Shown here: piece by piece, positions 46,974 through 55,931 of the stretch
How the letters are laid out: each line of letters opens with the position of its first letter
How positions within the stretch are numbered: the stretch's first letter is position 1
Notes under the pieces: generated by a model
Told to the model about the DNA's origin: nothing
The model's database searches: none
The model's input: only the letters and a program-made list of their open reading frames with translations
Assembly (NCBI GenBank): GCA_015179025.1
Contig: WHUX01000008.1
Span: 372,001 to 436,000, forward strand
DNA length: 64,000 bases
From: Terfezia claveryi
Lineage: Eukaryota; Ascomycota; Pezizomycetes; Pezizales; Pezizaceae
Direction of reading: 5' to 3'
Program-made: the position numbers and the translations under genes

Positions 46974-49655
46974 ATGAATGGCCATCGGTATCCAACTCAC
47001 CAATATTGGTCCCCAGACCAAGTTGGTAGGCCGCCAACGAATGCGCCGGCCCATCCACAATACTCAGCCCCTCCTACTCCTCTGCTTCAGGGACAGCATC
47101 AATATCAACAGCAGCAATTGCAACACGCTCCTCAACAACCTTCTCCCTCATCACAGGTGTATCCAATGCAGCAATTCGCAGCACCCTCGCCGCACCAGAG
47201 CAGAAAGGAGTCAACTGGAGGGAGTTTACTGAAGACGCTCAATTTCTTCAGTTCGAAGCCAGCAGCGCCGGTGTATAATGCACCGCAGCAGTATCGACAG
47301 CAGGGTCAGGCGGGGCTCGGGCAGCAGCAGCAAGCTCCACCTCCGCCTCCACCACGACCACTGCAGACACCACTTCACCAGCAGCAACAGCAACCGGTGT
47401 ATAACTCACAGTTCCCGCAAAGACACCCGTCGAAGCAACAGGAGCAGCAGCATGCACCAATACGGCATCCGTCTCAGACGCATTCAGGGCCACAGCTGCC
47501 CCAACTCCAGAATTACCAGCAGCCGAACCCCCCCCCAAAACCACAAGCAACCCCTCCGCAGCCACAACACAGTGCCCCCCCACCTCCATACACACAACCT
47601 CCTGTGCGGCCTCCGGTTGAAATCTCAGCAGACGCACCTCCACGGACACCTCGTTCAAGCACACCTCCACCACGTTCAGAACCTGCCCCGGTAGAGCTCC
47701 ATTCATCACCTATTGTAAAGCGAGAACCACCAGCGCAAATACCACCACCAACTCCCCCACCACCACCGCCAAAGCTGCCACAATATTCCCCCAGCGAGGG
47801 AAGTATAAACACCACAACTATCACGACTATAAAAACTACAACAACAGTGATAAACACCTCCCCAAGCCACAGAAGTTCTATAGCAGTACCCGGTCTCCCC
47901 ATATTCCCTCGTGCACACCCAGAGGAGCCGAAGAAGGCACCTTCCCCACCTTCACTTCCACCTCCACCTCCACCTCCACTTCCACCTCCACCTCCACCTC
48001 CACCTCCACCTCCACCTCCACCTCCACCTCCACCTCCACCTCCACCTCCACCTCCACCTCCACCTCCAACCTTACCACAACAGCCCACACCCCAACACGG
48101 CCTCAAGCTTAAAATCCCTGAAAACCCAATTTCGGCAAACGCTACCAACAAAGCCCGCGGGTCCGCAGATCTTTTCTGGGGATACCTGTTCGATGAATCA
48201 ACTTCCCCTCCTGAACCAAAGCCTATCCTGAAAGAGTTCTTTGAGCAGTTAGCCGGCTACTTAGTTACAACTTGGGAGAAGCACCAAAGCGCGGTAATAA
48301 GCCCGGATTCGATGGCCATGTACTATGCTTCCTTGACAGAGCGAGGGTCGAGTAGACTCGATTTCTTTGTCTCTGCAGCAACGAACCCGAACCCCATAAT
48401 TGCATTATATCAGATTCTGGGGTGTCAATACTTACTGATACCCCCGCGGTACAAGCCTCCCGTAGGCGGAATCCCACGGGCGGGGAGCAGGAAGGTGTTT
48501 ATGCAACCCGGGCTCACGAACGCGGGGTTTGTCCAGTGGATGATAGTTAATACTCTCATTGACCCCCAAAGGGAATTTATTCGTTTCAATAGACTATTAC
48601 AGACGTCGGGAGTTGTGATTCCTAGGAAGGATCCTACTGCACCGCCATATCCGGATATGCTCCCCCGGGGCGCGCTGCCGGAGGCTCCGGATGAGGCTGT
48701 GCTGGAGAGGTGGGGAGGGGTGTTTCGAAATTTGGAAGTAGGGAATGAGGTGATTGCTGATAGAATTTCGTGGAATTTGCAGGAGTGGGGGAATGGGATT
48801 GAGGGAGGAGTGGGGCATATGGGTCCAGGTACAGCGGGCGGTATAGGGAGTGCGGGTGTTTGTACGAGTGCTGAGGAGGAAAAGGATGAGGAGATTAGGA
48901 TGCTGAAGGTGGAGATTGAGGAGCTAAAGAAGGCTATGTGGGAGAAGGATCAGGAATCGAAGAGGTCAAGGGTGCAGATCTCACAGATGCAGCAGAGGGA
49001 GCAGCAATTCCAACAACAGCAGGAGGAGCAGGCGGAGATGGAGAGGGAGGCGGATTTGAGAAGGATGCAGAGTACGTCTAGTACCATGTCCACTATCTCA
49101 TCCCGCTCGACTGTGCATTCCCGACCGGATTTTGGTGGTCTTTATCCCCAGCCAACTATCCACGAAGGACCAGAACACCCAAGCCCTGTGCCTACGCCCA
49201 TGCCAGAACCGTATATCCCAGGATACGATACTGACGTCCCATGGGACGAGGAGCGGTTAAGTCTCAATCACAGGCAAACCATGCCGAACTTACCACATGC
49301 ATACGGGATGACGCCCACCCCTCCATCTCTCCCCCGGCATAGCACAATGGGCTCAATAGATACCGGCCGCTGGGGGAGTGCAGTGGGATATAGGCCCTTC
49401 CAATCACTTACCCCTGGTAGTGGCGGTGGGAATGGGAATGGGTTTGGTGGTGCAGGGACTGCGGAGAGGAGGAGAAGTAGTGCGGCGTATACTAGGGAGA
49501 CCTTACCACCAAGTCTATGTATTAGCCCTGTGCAGGAGAACTGGAGTGGGGGTTTTGGGAGGAATAGTACCATGTCCCCTGTGGCTGGGCCGGGGGTGCC
49601 GGAGGGATTTAGGAGGAATGATGAGTTTGCGAGGATTTTGGGCGCAGATGTATAA
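46974..49655 (+). CDS. Polyproline protein with a DUF7514-like domain
   Basis: The frame is open further upstream (from 46569) but the ATG at 46974 is chosen because the Gln/Pro/His-rich composition starts there and the upstream part looks random. The protein has 893 residues. Residues 1-330 are rich in Gln, Pro, His and Ser; then a run of about 40 prolines is encoded by CCACCT hexamers. A folded region follows, starting SADLFWGYLFDE and including LAGYLVTTWEKHQSAVISPDSM and NAGFVQWMIVNTLIDPQREF; this resembles the fungal DUF7514 domain. A coiled coil (EEEKDEEIRMLKVEIEELKK and a Gln-rich extension) and a disordered tail end the protein. Polyproline can bind profilin, SH3 or WW domains. The function is not established. 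The next upstream gene start is 7.6 kb away. Confidence 0.8.
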   Translation: MNGHRYPTHQYWSPDQVGRPPTNAPAHPQYSAPPTPLLQGQHQYQQQQLQHAPQQPSPSSQVYPMQQFAAPSPHQSRKESTGGSLLKTLNFFSSKPAAPVYNAPQQYRQQGQAGLGQQQQAPPPPPPRPLQTPLHQQQQQPVYNSQFPQRHPSKQQEQQHAPIRHPSQTHSGPQLPQLQNYQQPNPPPKPQATPPQPQHSAPPPPYTQPPVRPPVEISADAPPRTPRSSTPPPRSEPAPVELHSSPIVKREPPAQIPPPTPPPPPPKLPQYSPSEGSINTTTITTIKTTTTVINTSPSHRSSIAVPGLPIFPRAHPEEPKKAPSPPSLPPPPPPPLPPPPPPPPPPPPPPPPPPPPPPPPPPPPPTLPQQPTPQHGLKLKIPENPISANATNKARGSADLFWGYLFDESTSPPEPKPILKEFFEQLAGYLVTTWEKHQSAVISPDSMAMYYASLTERGSSRLDFFVSAATNPNPIIALYQILGCQYLLIPPRYKPPVGGIPRAGSRKVFMQPGLTNAGFVQWMIVNTLIDPQREFIRFNRLLQTSGVVIPRKDPTAPPYPDMLPRGALPEAPDEAVLERWGGVFRNLEVGNEVIADRISWNLQEWGNGIEGGVGHMGPGTAGGIGSAGVCTSAEEEKDEEIRMLKVEIEELKKAMWEKDQESKRSRVQISQMQQREQQFQQQQEEQAEMEREADLRRMQSTSSTMSTISSRSTVHSRPDFGGLYPQPTIHEGPEHPSPVPTPMPEPYIPGYDTDVPWDEERLSLNHRQTMPNLPHAYGMTPTPPSLPRHSTMGSIDTGRWGSAVGYRPFQSLTPGSGGGNGNGFGGAGTAERRRSSAAYTRETLPPSLCISPVQENWSGGFGRNSTMSPVAGPGVPEGFRRNDEFARILGADV
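47957..48068 (+). repeat. CCACCT hexamer tract encoding polyproline
   Basis: About 17 imperfect CCACCT units in frame with the DUF7514-like gene. Such tracts change length easily, so the polyproline run may vary among strains. Confidence 0.85.
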
Positions 49656-51109
49656 AAAGGTGCGAAGGTTTAGTGAGAAAAATTAAAGAGGAGCGCATGG
49701 AGGGGGCTGAGCTAGGCTTAGAGTGTTCTTTGGGACTGCTTTTTTGGGATCTGGGATTCGGCTTCGGGGAATATCATGACCAGGTGTTATACATGTCATA
49801 ATCAATGTTTTTGGGAACGTATCTTGTGGAGGAAAGATGGCTTAACTTGTTGGTGTAATTTCCGTCTCCTTTGTGTTCCTGGGATTTCAACGAGTTAGAT
49901 ACCTAGTCCGCTGCAGATTGGTTGCGTTGTAGAGTTGACAGTTTGTCTTATTTATCTGAATTTCTCAGAAAAAAGATATATTGGCCTATCAATATCACCT
50001 CAAATCGTGTGCTGTCAATCCCAATCTTCAGCTGCTTGAAGATGTTATACATCCTACATATATACCCCACATCCGCATTATTTTTGTTCAAATTTACAAT
50101 ATACTCACATTCCTTACGGCCCTCTAGTTCATGGGGGGTGTAACACTGTCTTTTGACTTACAACTTATGACCAAAAGGCCTGGCAGCCGCAAAACGTCAC
50201 AAAAGAAAACTAAATTTAACTACAAGCAAATGAGGACACAAAAGCTGACCCGCAGTGACCCCCCGCTCGCAGGACCCTGAACCAGGTATTTGTAGTGATG
50301 TACATAGTCCGCCCACAAAGGGGGTAAGCAAGCCCTTGAGATACCAAGACTGTGCTTGTACTTTATTCACGACCGTTTCTGAAGTTTGAGTTTTGATGAT
50401 GATTCTGAGGGTTGGGTTACCTTAGTCCTTTTTGTTATACAACTTTGTTGATCTTGTGGTGTGCTAATCTTTGCATACTAATTTAGATTTGATGTTTCCA
50501 AAGGGACGGTTTTGTGAGGAATTGGATCTTGTGTTAAGTTACCCTCAATTTACAAGCCGGTGTATTTTCAAAGAAAAAAAACCTCCTGACCTATCATCAT
50601 CTATTGTGAGAAGAACCCAATGCTAATGAATACACTATCAAGAGGAAATTTTGGCTAAGAGTTTGTCTTCTGCTCTTCCTCTTGGCAAAGCAAAATTTCA
50701 AAAAACAATTGACTACTCCCACTCGTCTCTAATAGATCTTCAGTTAAGCCTGCTTAGTAACATCGAAATCACTTCTCAGCATTCAAGTCATCAACATGCC
50801 ACGACTCACACTCAGTGGAGTGTGTTGCAGAACTAGATTTGGAGGATCATAGAGCTGCCCATACAGGTGGTGAGGTGATATCTTTATGCCATGCCAATTC
50901 CATTTGATTCCCACGTAGATTCTGCTTGTTTTCTTCCATCCAGCAAACCAGTTGCTCTTCACCCAGTTTCGAATCCGAGTGGCTTTTTGTCTCTCAGATG
51001 TCATTGATGTGATGGTAATGTTCTTATGTTGGTTGATGCAATGATATTGGGTGATGTTGTGATGTTGTGATGTACAAAATTAAATGTCAATATTTCAGCA
51101 ATTTACGGA
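49656..51109. other. Intergenic region upstream of the transposon cluster
   Basis: Contains the 3' region of the polyproline gene and one GTTACCCTCA motif (50538-50547). No other gene or repeat is supported. Confidence 0.5.
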
Positions 51110-51111
51110 TA

Positions 51112-51736
51112 CAGGCAAACCTTGGTTATAACGAATGCCCACAAGATGCCACGTGCCTGTGAGGTAATGGGGGAACTTGAAGTGCGGAGTAAAAAAGATA
51201 GGATGTAGTCAATTGTGTTTTCTCTACTTCAGCTCGATAATCAACATGCCTCCTCACCGCCGATATGGGCGTACTGCCTTAGAAAAATGGCTGATACGAC
51301 AGGTTCAAGGACAGCGGCCTGGAGAGATGACGTTGGAGGAATTCTGCAAGCTCTTTCCAAATCGCGAGGGACCTTTATCTACCATGTGCACAATCTTAAA
51401 GCAGTCAGATATGAGTGGAAAGGGAGCCAGTACAGTAGAGAGGTTGTCATTCTCGTATTGTATTGTTAGTCTGGTTGGCACAACACCTACGAGGGGACTA
51501 TCGTATTGTATTACATCATGTTCCCTATTCCTGTCTAGTGTAGCGTCGCCATCGTAGTTGGATTAGCGCACTAATAGTTTCACTATAGCCAATATGATTT
51601 AATTTATTAGGCGCGTAATTATCTTCACATCGTTATACAGATTAGTTTCACTATAGCCAGGTACAGTACGCAGGAATCCCTTCCGTACAGCCGGGTTTTA
51701 TATGTCGAGGTTCACTATAAGTTACCCAGGTTTACC
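51112..51736 (+). mobile_element. 625-bp non-autonomous TA-flanked element (copy 1)
   Basis: The left end CAGGCAAACCTTGGTTATAA follows TA (51110-51111). The right end is a degraded inverse (TTACCCAGGTTTACC) followed by TA (51737-51738). The right 180 bp are clearly homologous to the element at 51808-52252, with shared blocks such as TTTCACTATAGCCA. It carries an open frame (51177-51557) whose start MPPHRRYGRTALEKWL I do not recognise; this may be a transposase fragment or captured sequence. A 36-bp insertion with the dispersed motif interrupts it at 51465-51500. Confidence 0.7.
51453..51512 (-). repeat. 36-bp insertion with the dispersed motif, 12-bp direct repeats
   Basis: TCGTATTGTATT occurs at 51453-51464 and 51501-51512. 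Between them, 51465-51500 contains the motif in minus orientation (TAGTCTGGTTGGCAC, 51467-51481). In the homologous element the corresponding sequence (ATATTGTATTACATC, near 51909-51923) is uninterrupted, which is an empty-site comparison. Confidence 0.75.
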
Positions 51737-51807
51737 TACCTTGTGATTCTAGCATTCTAACTAATATTGATTGAAGCGAGCATGACCCTAGGCAAATAAG
51801 ACCGGTA

Positions 51808-52252
51808 CAGGCAAACCTGGCTATAACGAATGCCAAGATTCCGAACTCTGACCTATCACTTTCTTAGTTTTTTATTAGAAGCTCTGCCTTTCTTTCTTGT
51901 CACTCTCATATTGTATTACATCTCGTATGTTCACTCTATTTTCCCTCTAGTTCCCTATTTTTGTCTATATATGTAGTTCCCTATATATTCCTGTATATCT
52001 GTCTAGTGTAGTGTCGTCAAGTAAGCCCTTTTGCTTCCATTTATTTTGTTAGCACACTACTAGTTTTACTATAGCCAATAAAGTTTTGCTATGTTTTAAT
52101 TTATTAGCCACGGAATTCTCTTCACTATCGTTATACCGATTAATTTCACTATAGCCAGGGTACTTTAGCTGCGTGCAAGAATGGTCTAACAAATCCCTTC
52201 GGTACAGCCAGTTTTTCAGTACGTCGAGTTTCACTATAGCCAGGTTTGCCTG
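51808..52252 (+). mobile_element. 445-bp non-autonomous TA-flanked element (copy 2)
   Basis: The perfect terminal inverted repeat CAGGCAAACCTGGCTATA is followed by less conserved sequence; TA flanks both ends (51806-51807 and 52253-52254). It is a direct-orientation relative of the element at 51112-51736 but lacks the left internal part and the 36-bp insertion. It has no coding capacity and belongs to the Tc1/mariner/pogo target-site class. Confidence 0.85.
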
Positions 52253-52254
52253 TA

Positions 52255-52413
52255 CCGCATCTACTGGTGTATAACGATCCTTGTCAGTTTAAAGACATAG
52301 GTCGAGCTTATGCAGTAAAGGTGATAAAATAGGTGGATGGTAACAAGCTCACTGAGGTATAATGGTCCCTGTCAGTTAAACTGACAAGGATCGTTGTTCG
52401 CCAGTGGATGCGG
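52255..52413. mobile_element. 159-bp TA-flanked foldback MITE
   Basis: The left arm starts CCGCATCTACTGGTGTATAA and its inverse is at the right end, with four mismatches over 38 bp. The flanking TAs are 52253-52254 (shared with the preceding element) and 52414-52415. Length and terminal sequence are close to those of the element at 44665-44822. Confidence 0.8.
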
Positions 52414-52597
52414 TACTGTACACATCGCCCAGACTAGGCTATCCCGTTGTGCATAGTATATCCCGTTGACCCGTAAATTGTATCGCGTTAAGGGTTTCAT
52501 TAAATTACAAGTAAGCCTCTGGCCAATCAGCGGTGCCAAGGCACTCGCCAAGGCGCTCCGTATTGACATTACCTTTATGGGAAATAACAATTGACTA

Positions 52598-54523
52598 CAG
52601 TATCGGACGGTACAACCGGTCAGCTAACCTAGGTGGGATTAAGTGGGCGTGGCAGTCAAAATACAAATAATTCAGAAGTCAAGACAGTCAGTGCACGCAA
52701 AATGTAAATAGCAGAAAATCGGTGAGCTTGAGAGTAGATAGAATACACAAGCTGAAGTTATGCCGGTCAGTCAAGAGATTGAAGAACGTGAACAACGGTT
52801 ACAAGAGGCCTTGGGAGCCTATCGGTCCGGATTACCAGAATACAATTCCATTCGAAAAGCTGCAGCAGCACACGGTGTATCACAATCAACCTTGGGAGAT
52901 AGAGTACGCGGGTACTCATGCAGTAAAGAAGAGGCTTCGGTACAGAAGCAAAAGTTGACAGAGGCAGAGGAGGATGTTTTATCCCAATACTTGGTATATA
53001 TGTCGGAAAATAATTTGGCAATATCTGTTCACTCTGCATCACATTTAGCCGATGCAATATACCGATGGAAGCCTGGAAATGCGAATGCCACATTAGGATA
53101 CCATTGGATTACACGGTTCCAGCACCGACATCAGGAGTTATGGAGCAAACTATCAGTTAGAATTGACCGAGTATGGACAATTGCTACTGATATGGACTTT
53201 CTAAAGGACTATTTTGCAAAGTTGGAGAATATATATGCAAAATATTATATTCCTGATGATGCAAAATATAATCTGGACAAAAAAGGTGTGATGATGGGTG
53301 TTGCAGGAAGAAGCAAAGTGTTGGTGAAGAAAGGAACTCGCTTGCATGCAGTCTGTCAGGATACCAATCGTGAGATGGTAACAATGGTAGAATGTATTTG
53401 CAGTGATGGAATAGTGGCACCGCCATTGATGATCTTCAAAGGTGCAAGTCATTATTATGGATGGTATCCTAAAGAGATAGAGGGTTCAAACTATACCTTT
53501 GGATATTCACCAAATGGCTATATTGATCATGAGTTATTGTTCTTATGGCTGCGTGATATCTTTCATCCAGCTACCAAATCTAAGATTGCCAACAAACCTG
53601 ATGCCTGGCGGTTGTTGATCTATGATGGCCATGAATCTCACCTACCGGTAAACCTTAATGTTTTGGAGTTTTGTTATGAACATAAGATTCTTGTATTTTG
53701 TCTTCCATCCCACTCAACACATATTCTACAACCTCTGGATGTGTGCATCTTCTCAACATATCAGCATAATTATAATGTTGAAATCGACAAAGCCTCTCAG
53801 CTAGGACGGTCGGGTATTGGAAAACACAACTTCTATCACTTCATCTTTCCTGCTCGGCAACGCACTTTTTCAAATCCTCAGCTTATCCAAAAGGCCTTCC
53901 GTGTTACTGGCATCCACCCCTACAACCCTCTCGAAGTCTATAATAGACTGCCTCCTCCCGAAATCAAAATCACACCTGCTATGTCTAATTTTGAAGAAGA
54001 GTATCAACAAGCCTGTCATCTTCTTACCGGTATTCCCAAATGTCAAGCCATCCAATCAATACTTGAAACTTTGTACAAGCGAGTACAGACTGCAGAAGCG
54101 CGGATTAGAGTTCTAGAGTCAAAAACACAAGAGCTAGAAGACGAACTGCATAAACAAAGAGGAGGTAAACATGATGGGAGGGTTCTTACTAAAGCTCGAT
54201 TGGCTACTGCTGAATATTTAACAGCTCGCAAGGAAGCAAGAGATCAAGAGAAGGAAAATAAGGCCGTCACTAAATCAACCTCCAAAGGCAAAAAACGCGA
54301 CCGGTCAAACAGTATTGGCATTGATCCAGAGCCTCGTCAACCTTTGGAACCCTTTCAGAACTGTCTTCATACTTTTCAACTTAATTGTAGCTCTTCCGGT
54401 GGCCCTTCTTCCTTGCCTTAGAAATCTTCATGTATGTAGCATATTAATATTCGTTGCGCGCTTGACCGTGTATAGCGAATTAACCTTGTCAGGTTAGCTG
54501 ACCGGTTGTACAGTCCGATACTG
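52598..54523 (+). mobile_element. Complete pogo/Fot1-type DNA transposon, 1926 bp
   Basis: The terminal inverted repeats are 33 bp (52598-52630 and 54491-54523) with one mismatch, and begin CAGTATCGGAC. Both ends are flanked by TA (52596-52597 and 54524-54525), the expected target duplication. One long intact transposase frame lies between them. The size is close to the known Fusarium Fot1. It lies in the promoter region of the acireductone dioxygenase gene, 101 bp from its ATG. The intact frame and nearly identical ends suggest recent insertion. Confidence 0.92.
52760..54421 (+). CDS. Transposase, pogo/Fot1 (Tc1/mariner superfamily)
   Basis: A single-exon frame of 553 residues lies inside 33-bp terminal repeats. 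Residues about 13-52 form a psq-type helix-turn-helix (NSIRKAAAAHGVSQSTLGDR) and residues about 66-130 a CENP-B-type second DNA-binding domain (ending ITRFQHRHQEL). The DDE region follows: the first Asp in YNLDKKGVMMG (D173), the second in LLIYDGHESH (D289) and the third in HILQPLDVCIF (D327). The first motif usually reads DEKG in this family; here it is DKKG, but the catalytic Asp is kept. A C-terminal helical and charged tail (about 440-530) resembles a coiled coil with nuclear-localisation-like KKR. The enzyme would cut and paste the element at TA sites. No premature stop is seen; activity is plausible but untested. Confidence 0.92.
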   Translation: MPVSQEIEEREQRLQEALGAYRSGLPEYNSIRKAAAAHGVSQSTLGDRVRGYSCSKEEASVQKQKLTEAEEDVLSQYLVYMSENNLAISVHSASHLADAIYRWKPGNANATLGYHWITRFQHRHQELWSKLSVRIDRVWTIATDMDFLKDYFAKLENIYAKYYIPDDAKYNLDKKGVMMGVAGRSKVLVKKGTRLHAVCQDTNREMVTMVECICSDGIVAPPLMIFKGASHYYGWYPKEIEGSNYTFGYSPNGYIDHELLFLWLRDIFHPATKSKIANKPDAWRLLIYDGHESHLPVNLNVLEFCYEHKILVFCLPSHSTHILQPLDVCIFSTYQHNYNVEIDKASQLGRSGIGKHNFYHFIFPARQRTFSNPQLIQKAFRVTGIHPYNPLEVYNRLPPPEIKITPAMSNFEEEYQQACHLLTGIPKCQAIQSILETLYKRVQTAEARIRVLESKTQELEDELHKQRGGKHDGRVLTKARLATAEYLTARKEARDQEKENKAVTKSTSKGKKRDRSNSIGIDPEPRQPLEPFQNCLHTFQLNCSSSGGPSSLP

Positions 54524-54607
54524 TACTCCTATTATTAATATCTCAACCAAGTCCATTGAAAACCCAAGACCCCACCCCAAACCGAACCCCCATAAACCAC
54601 CCCCATC

Positions 54608-54624
54608 AAAAAAAAAAAAAAAAA
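54608..54624 (+). promoter_or_regulatory. A17 tract directly before the ADI1 start codon
   Basis: Seventeen consecutive A residues end exactly at the ATG (54625). If transcribed, the leader of the acireductone dioxygenase mRNA would finish in a poly(A) stretch. It lies between the pogo element and the gene. Confidence 0.5.
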
Positions 54625-55437
54625 ATGCGTGCCTACCTCTACGATAACATCGAGGTATCCTCCTTCTCCTCTCCCGCCGCCACTACACTACCCCATCTCA
54701 CCCCACCCTCTCACCCTCCCCAGTAGCTCCGTACTAACACCCCTCCTCCCCCTAGGGCGACCAACGTCTCCCACACGACTCCGGAGTCCCCATCACCCCC
54801 AGCACACTCGACGCCCTGGGCGTCTTCACTCGGCATATCCCACCCAGCGACCTCCCCGCACTCAACGCACTCGCCGCGTCCCGGTCGTACAAAAACCGGG
54901 ACGAGATCACCGTGTCTCCCGCGAGCATTGGGCCCGCCTACGAGGGCAAGGTGAAGATGTTCTTCGAGGAGCACCTCCACGAGGACGAAGAGATTAGGTG
55001 GATTGTGGACGGAGAAGGGTACTTTGATGTGAGGGATGACAGGGCCCTGGCGGATGGTGCACAAGAGAGCGGGGAGTGGATTAGGATTGAGGTGGGCAAA
55101 GGGGATATGTTAGTCCTGCCGGCTGGGATCTATCATAGGTTTACGACAGGGGAGACCAATGTGTGTTTTTCCTGCTTCGGCTTTGGAATGATGGGCTTGC
55201 TAATTGACTGGATGGATGGATATTAAAGTATATAAAAGCGGTGAGGCTGTTCCAGGAGGAAGTGAGTCAAACTTACTCCCCCTTCCCCTCCAAATGGATA
55301 TAAGGGAATATAATATGCCAAACTAACACTCACTCCACTACGCGTAGCCAAAATGGACACCCCTCAGCCGCAGCCAGGAGGTCGATAAGAATGCCCATCG
55401 GGAGGCGTATTTGCAGTTTTTGAGAACAGCCATATAA
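54625..55437 (+). CDS. ADI1: Acireductone dioxygenase (methionine salvage)
   Basis: Proposed exons are 54625-54654, 54756-55160, 55229-55261 and 55348-55437 (185 residues). Unspliced reading hides both ends. Exon 1 encodes [10 protein letters not shown], exon 2 continues [10 protein letters not shown]; exon 3 gives [11 protein letters not shown] and exon 4 [20 protein letters not shown], all matching the ARD family. The cupin metal site is H83, H85 and E89 (EEHLHEDEE) with H137 (AGIYHRFT). The enzyme oxidises acireductone with O2: the iron form yields the methionine precursor 2-keto-4-methylthiobutyrate and formate, the nickel form yields methylthiopropionate, formate and CO. Introns carry CTAAC-type branch sites (for example near 54733 and 55323). 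A pogo transposon ends 101 bp upstream and an A17 tract touches the ATG. The next gene (aldehyde dehydrogenase) is convergent. Confidence 0.92.
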
Positions 55438-55931
55438 TAGGGGAGTTAGATATTGATATTGATATCTGAAAATAAAATCTTGCCTGTTGGAGGGGTTCGT
55501 CGTGAAATGAATACCAACCCAGCGGATTTGCTACTAGTAGGCGAAAAGTTCTCAAGAGAAAAGATGGGAAGATCAATAAGAATAAAAGGAAAATAGGATA
55601 CTGTAAACAGTTTATATATCCCAGACCCTTTATCTTTTATGGAGAGGAGGAGGGTTGTATATTCCCCACAAGTAGTTTACTGGCGGGTGCTTATATATGG
55701 GACGAGTGTACCGTCACCTTCCCCTTCTCAAGTTCTCTTGATGATTACGGGACCAAGGAAAGAAAAAAAGAAGTAATATTGATTCATAAGCATGCTCTTG
55801 TAATAAGAGGATAGCACATAAAAAAACAGCCCTCATAACCATATACTCCAAGTACCAATACCACACATAATGATTAACCCACCCACATCATATCATATAA
55901 CCATTCCCACTTCCCTCCACTAACCACCAAC
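55438..55931. other. Convergent intergenic region
   Basis: AT-rich DNA between the 3' ends of the acireductone dioxygenase and aldehyde dehydrogenase genes. Nothing further is seen. Confidence 0.5.

Noticed and set aside
55161..55226. C-terminus of ADI1 as read without splicing
   Set aside because: The frame loses the conserved YIKAVRLF segment; two introns restore it and the family C-terminus.
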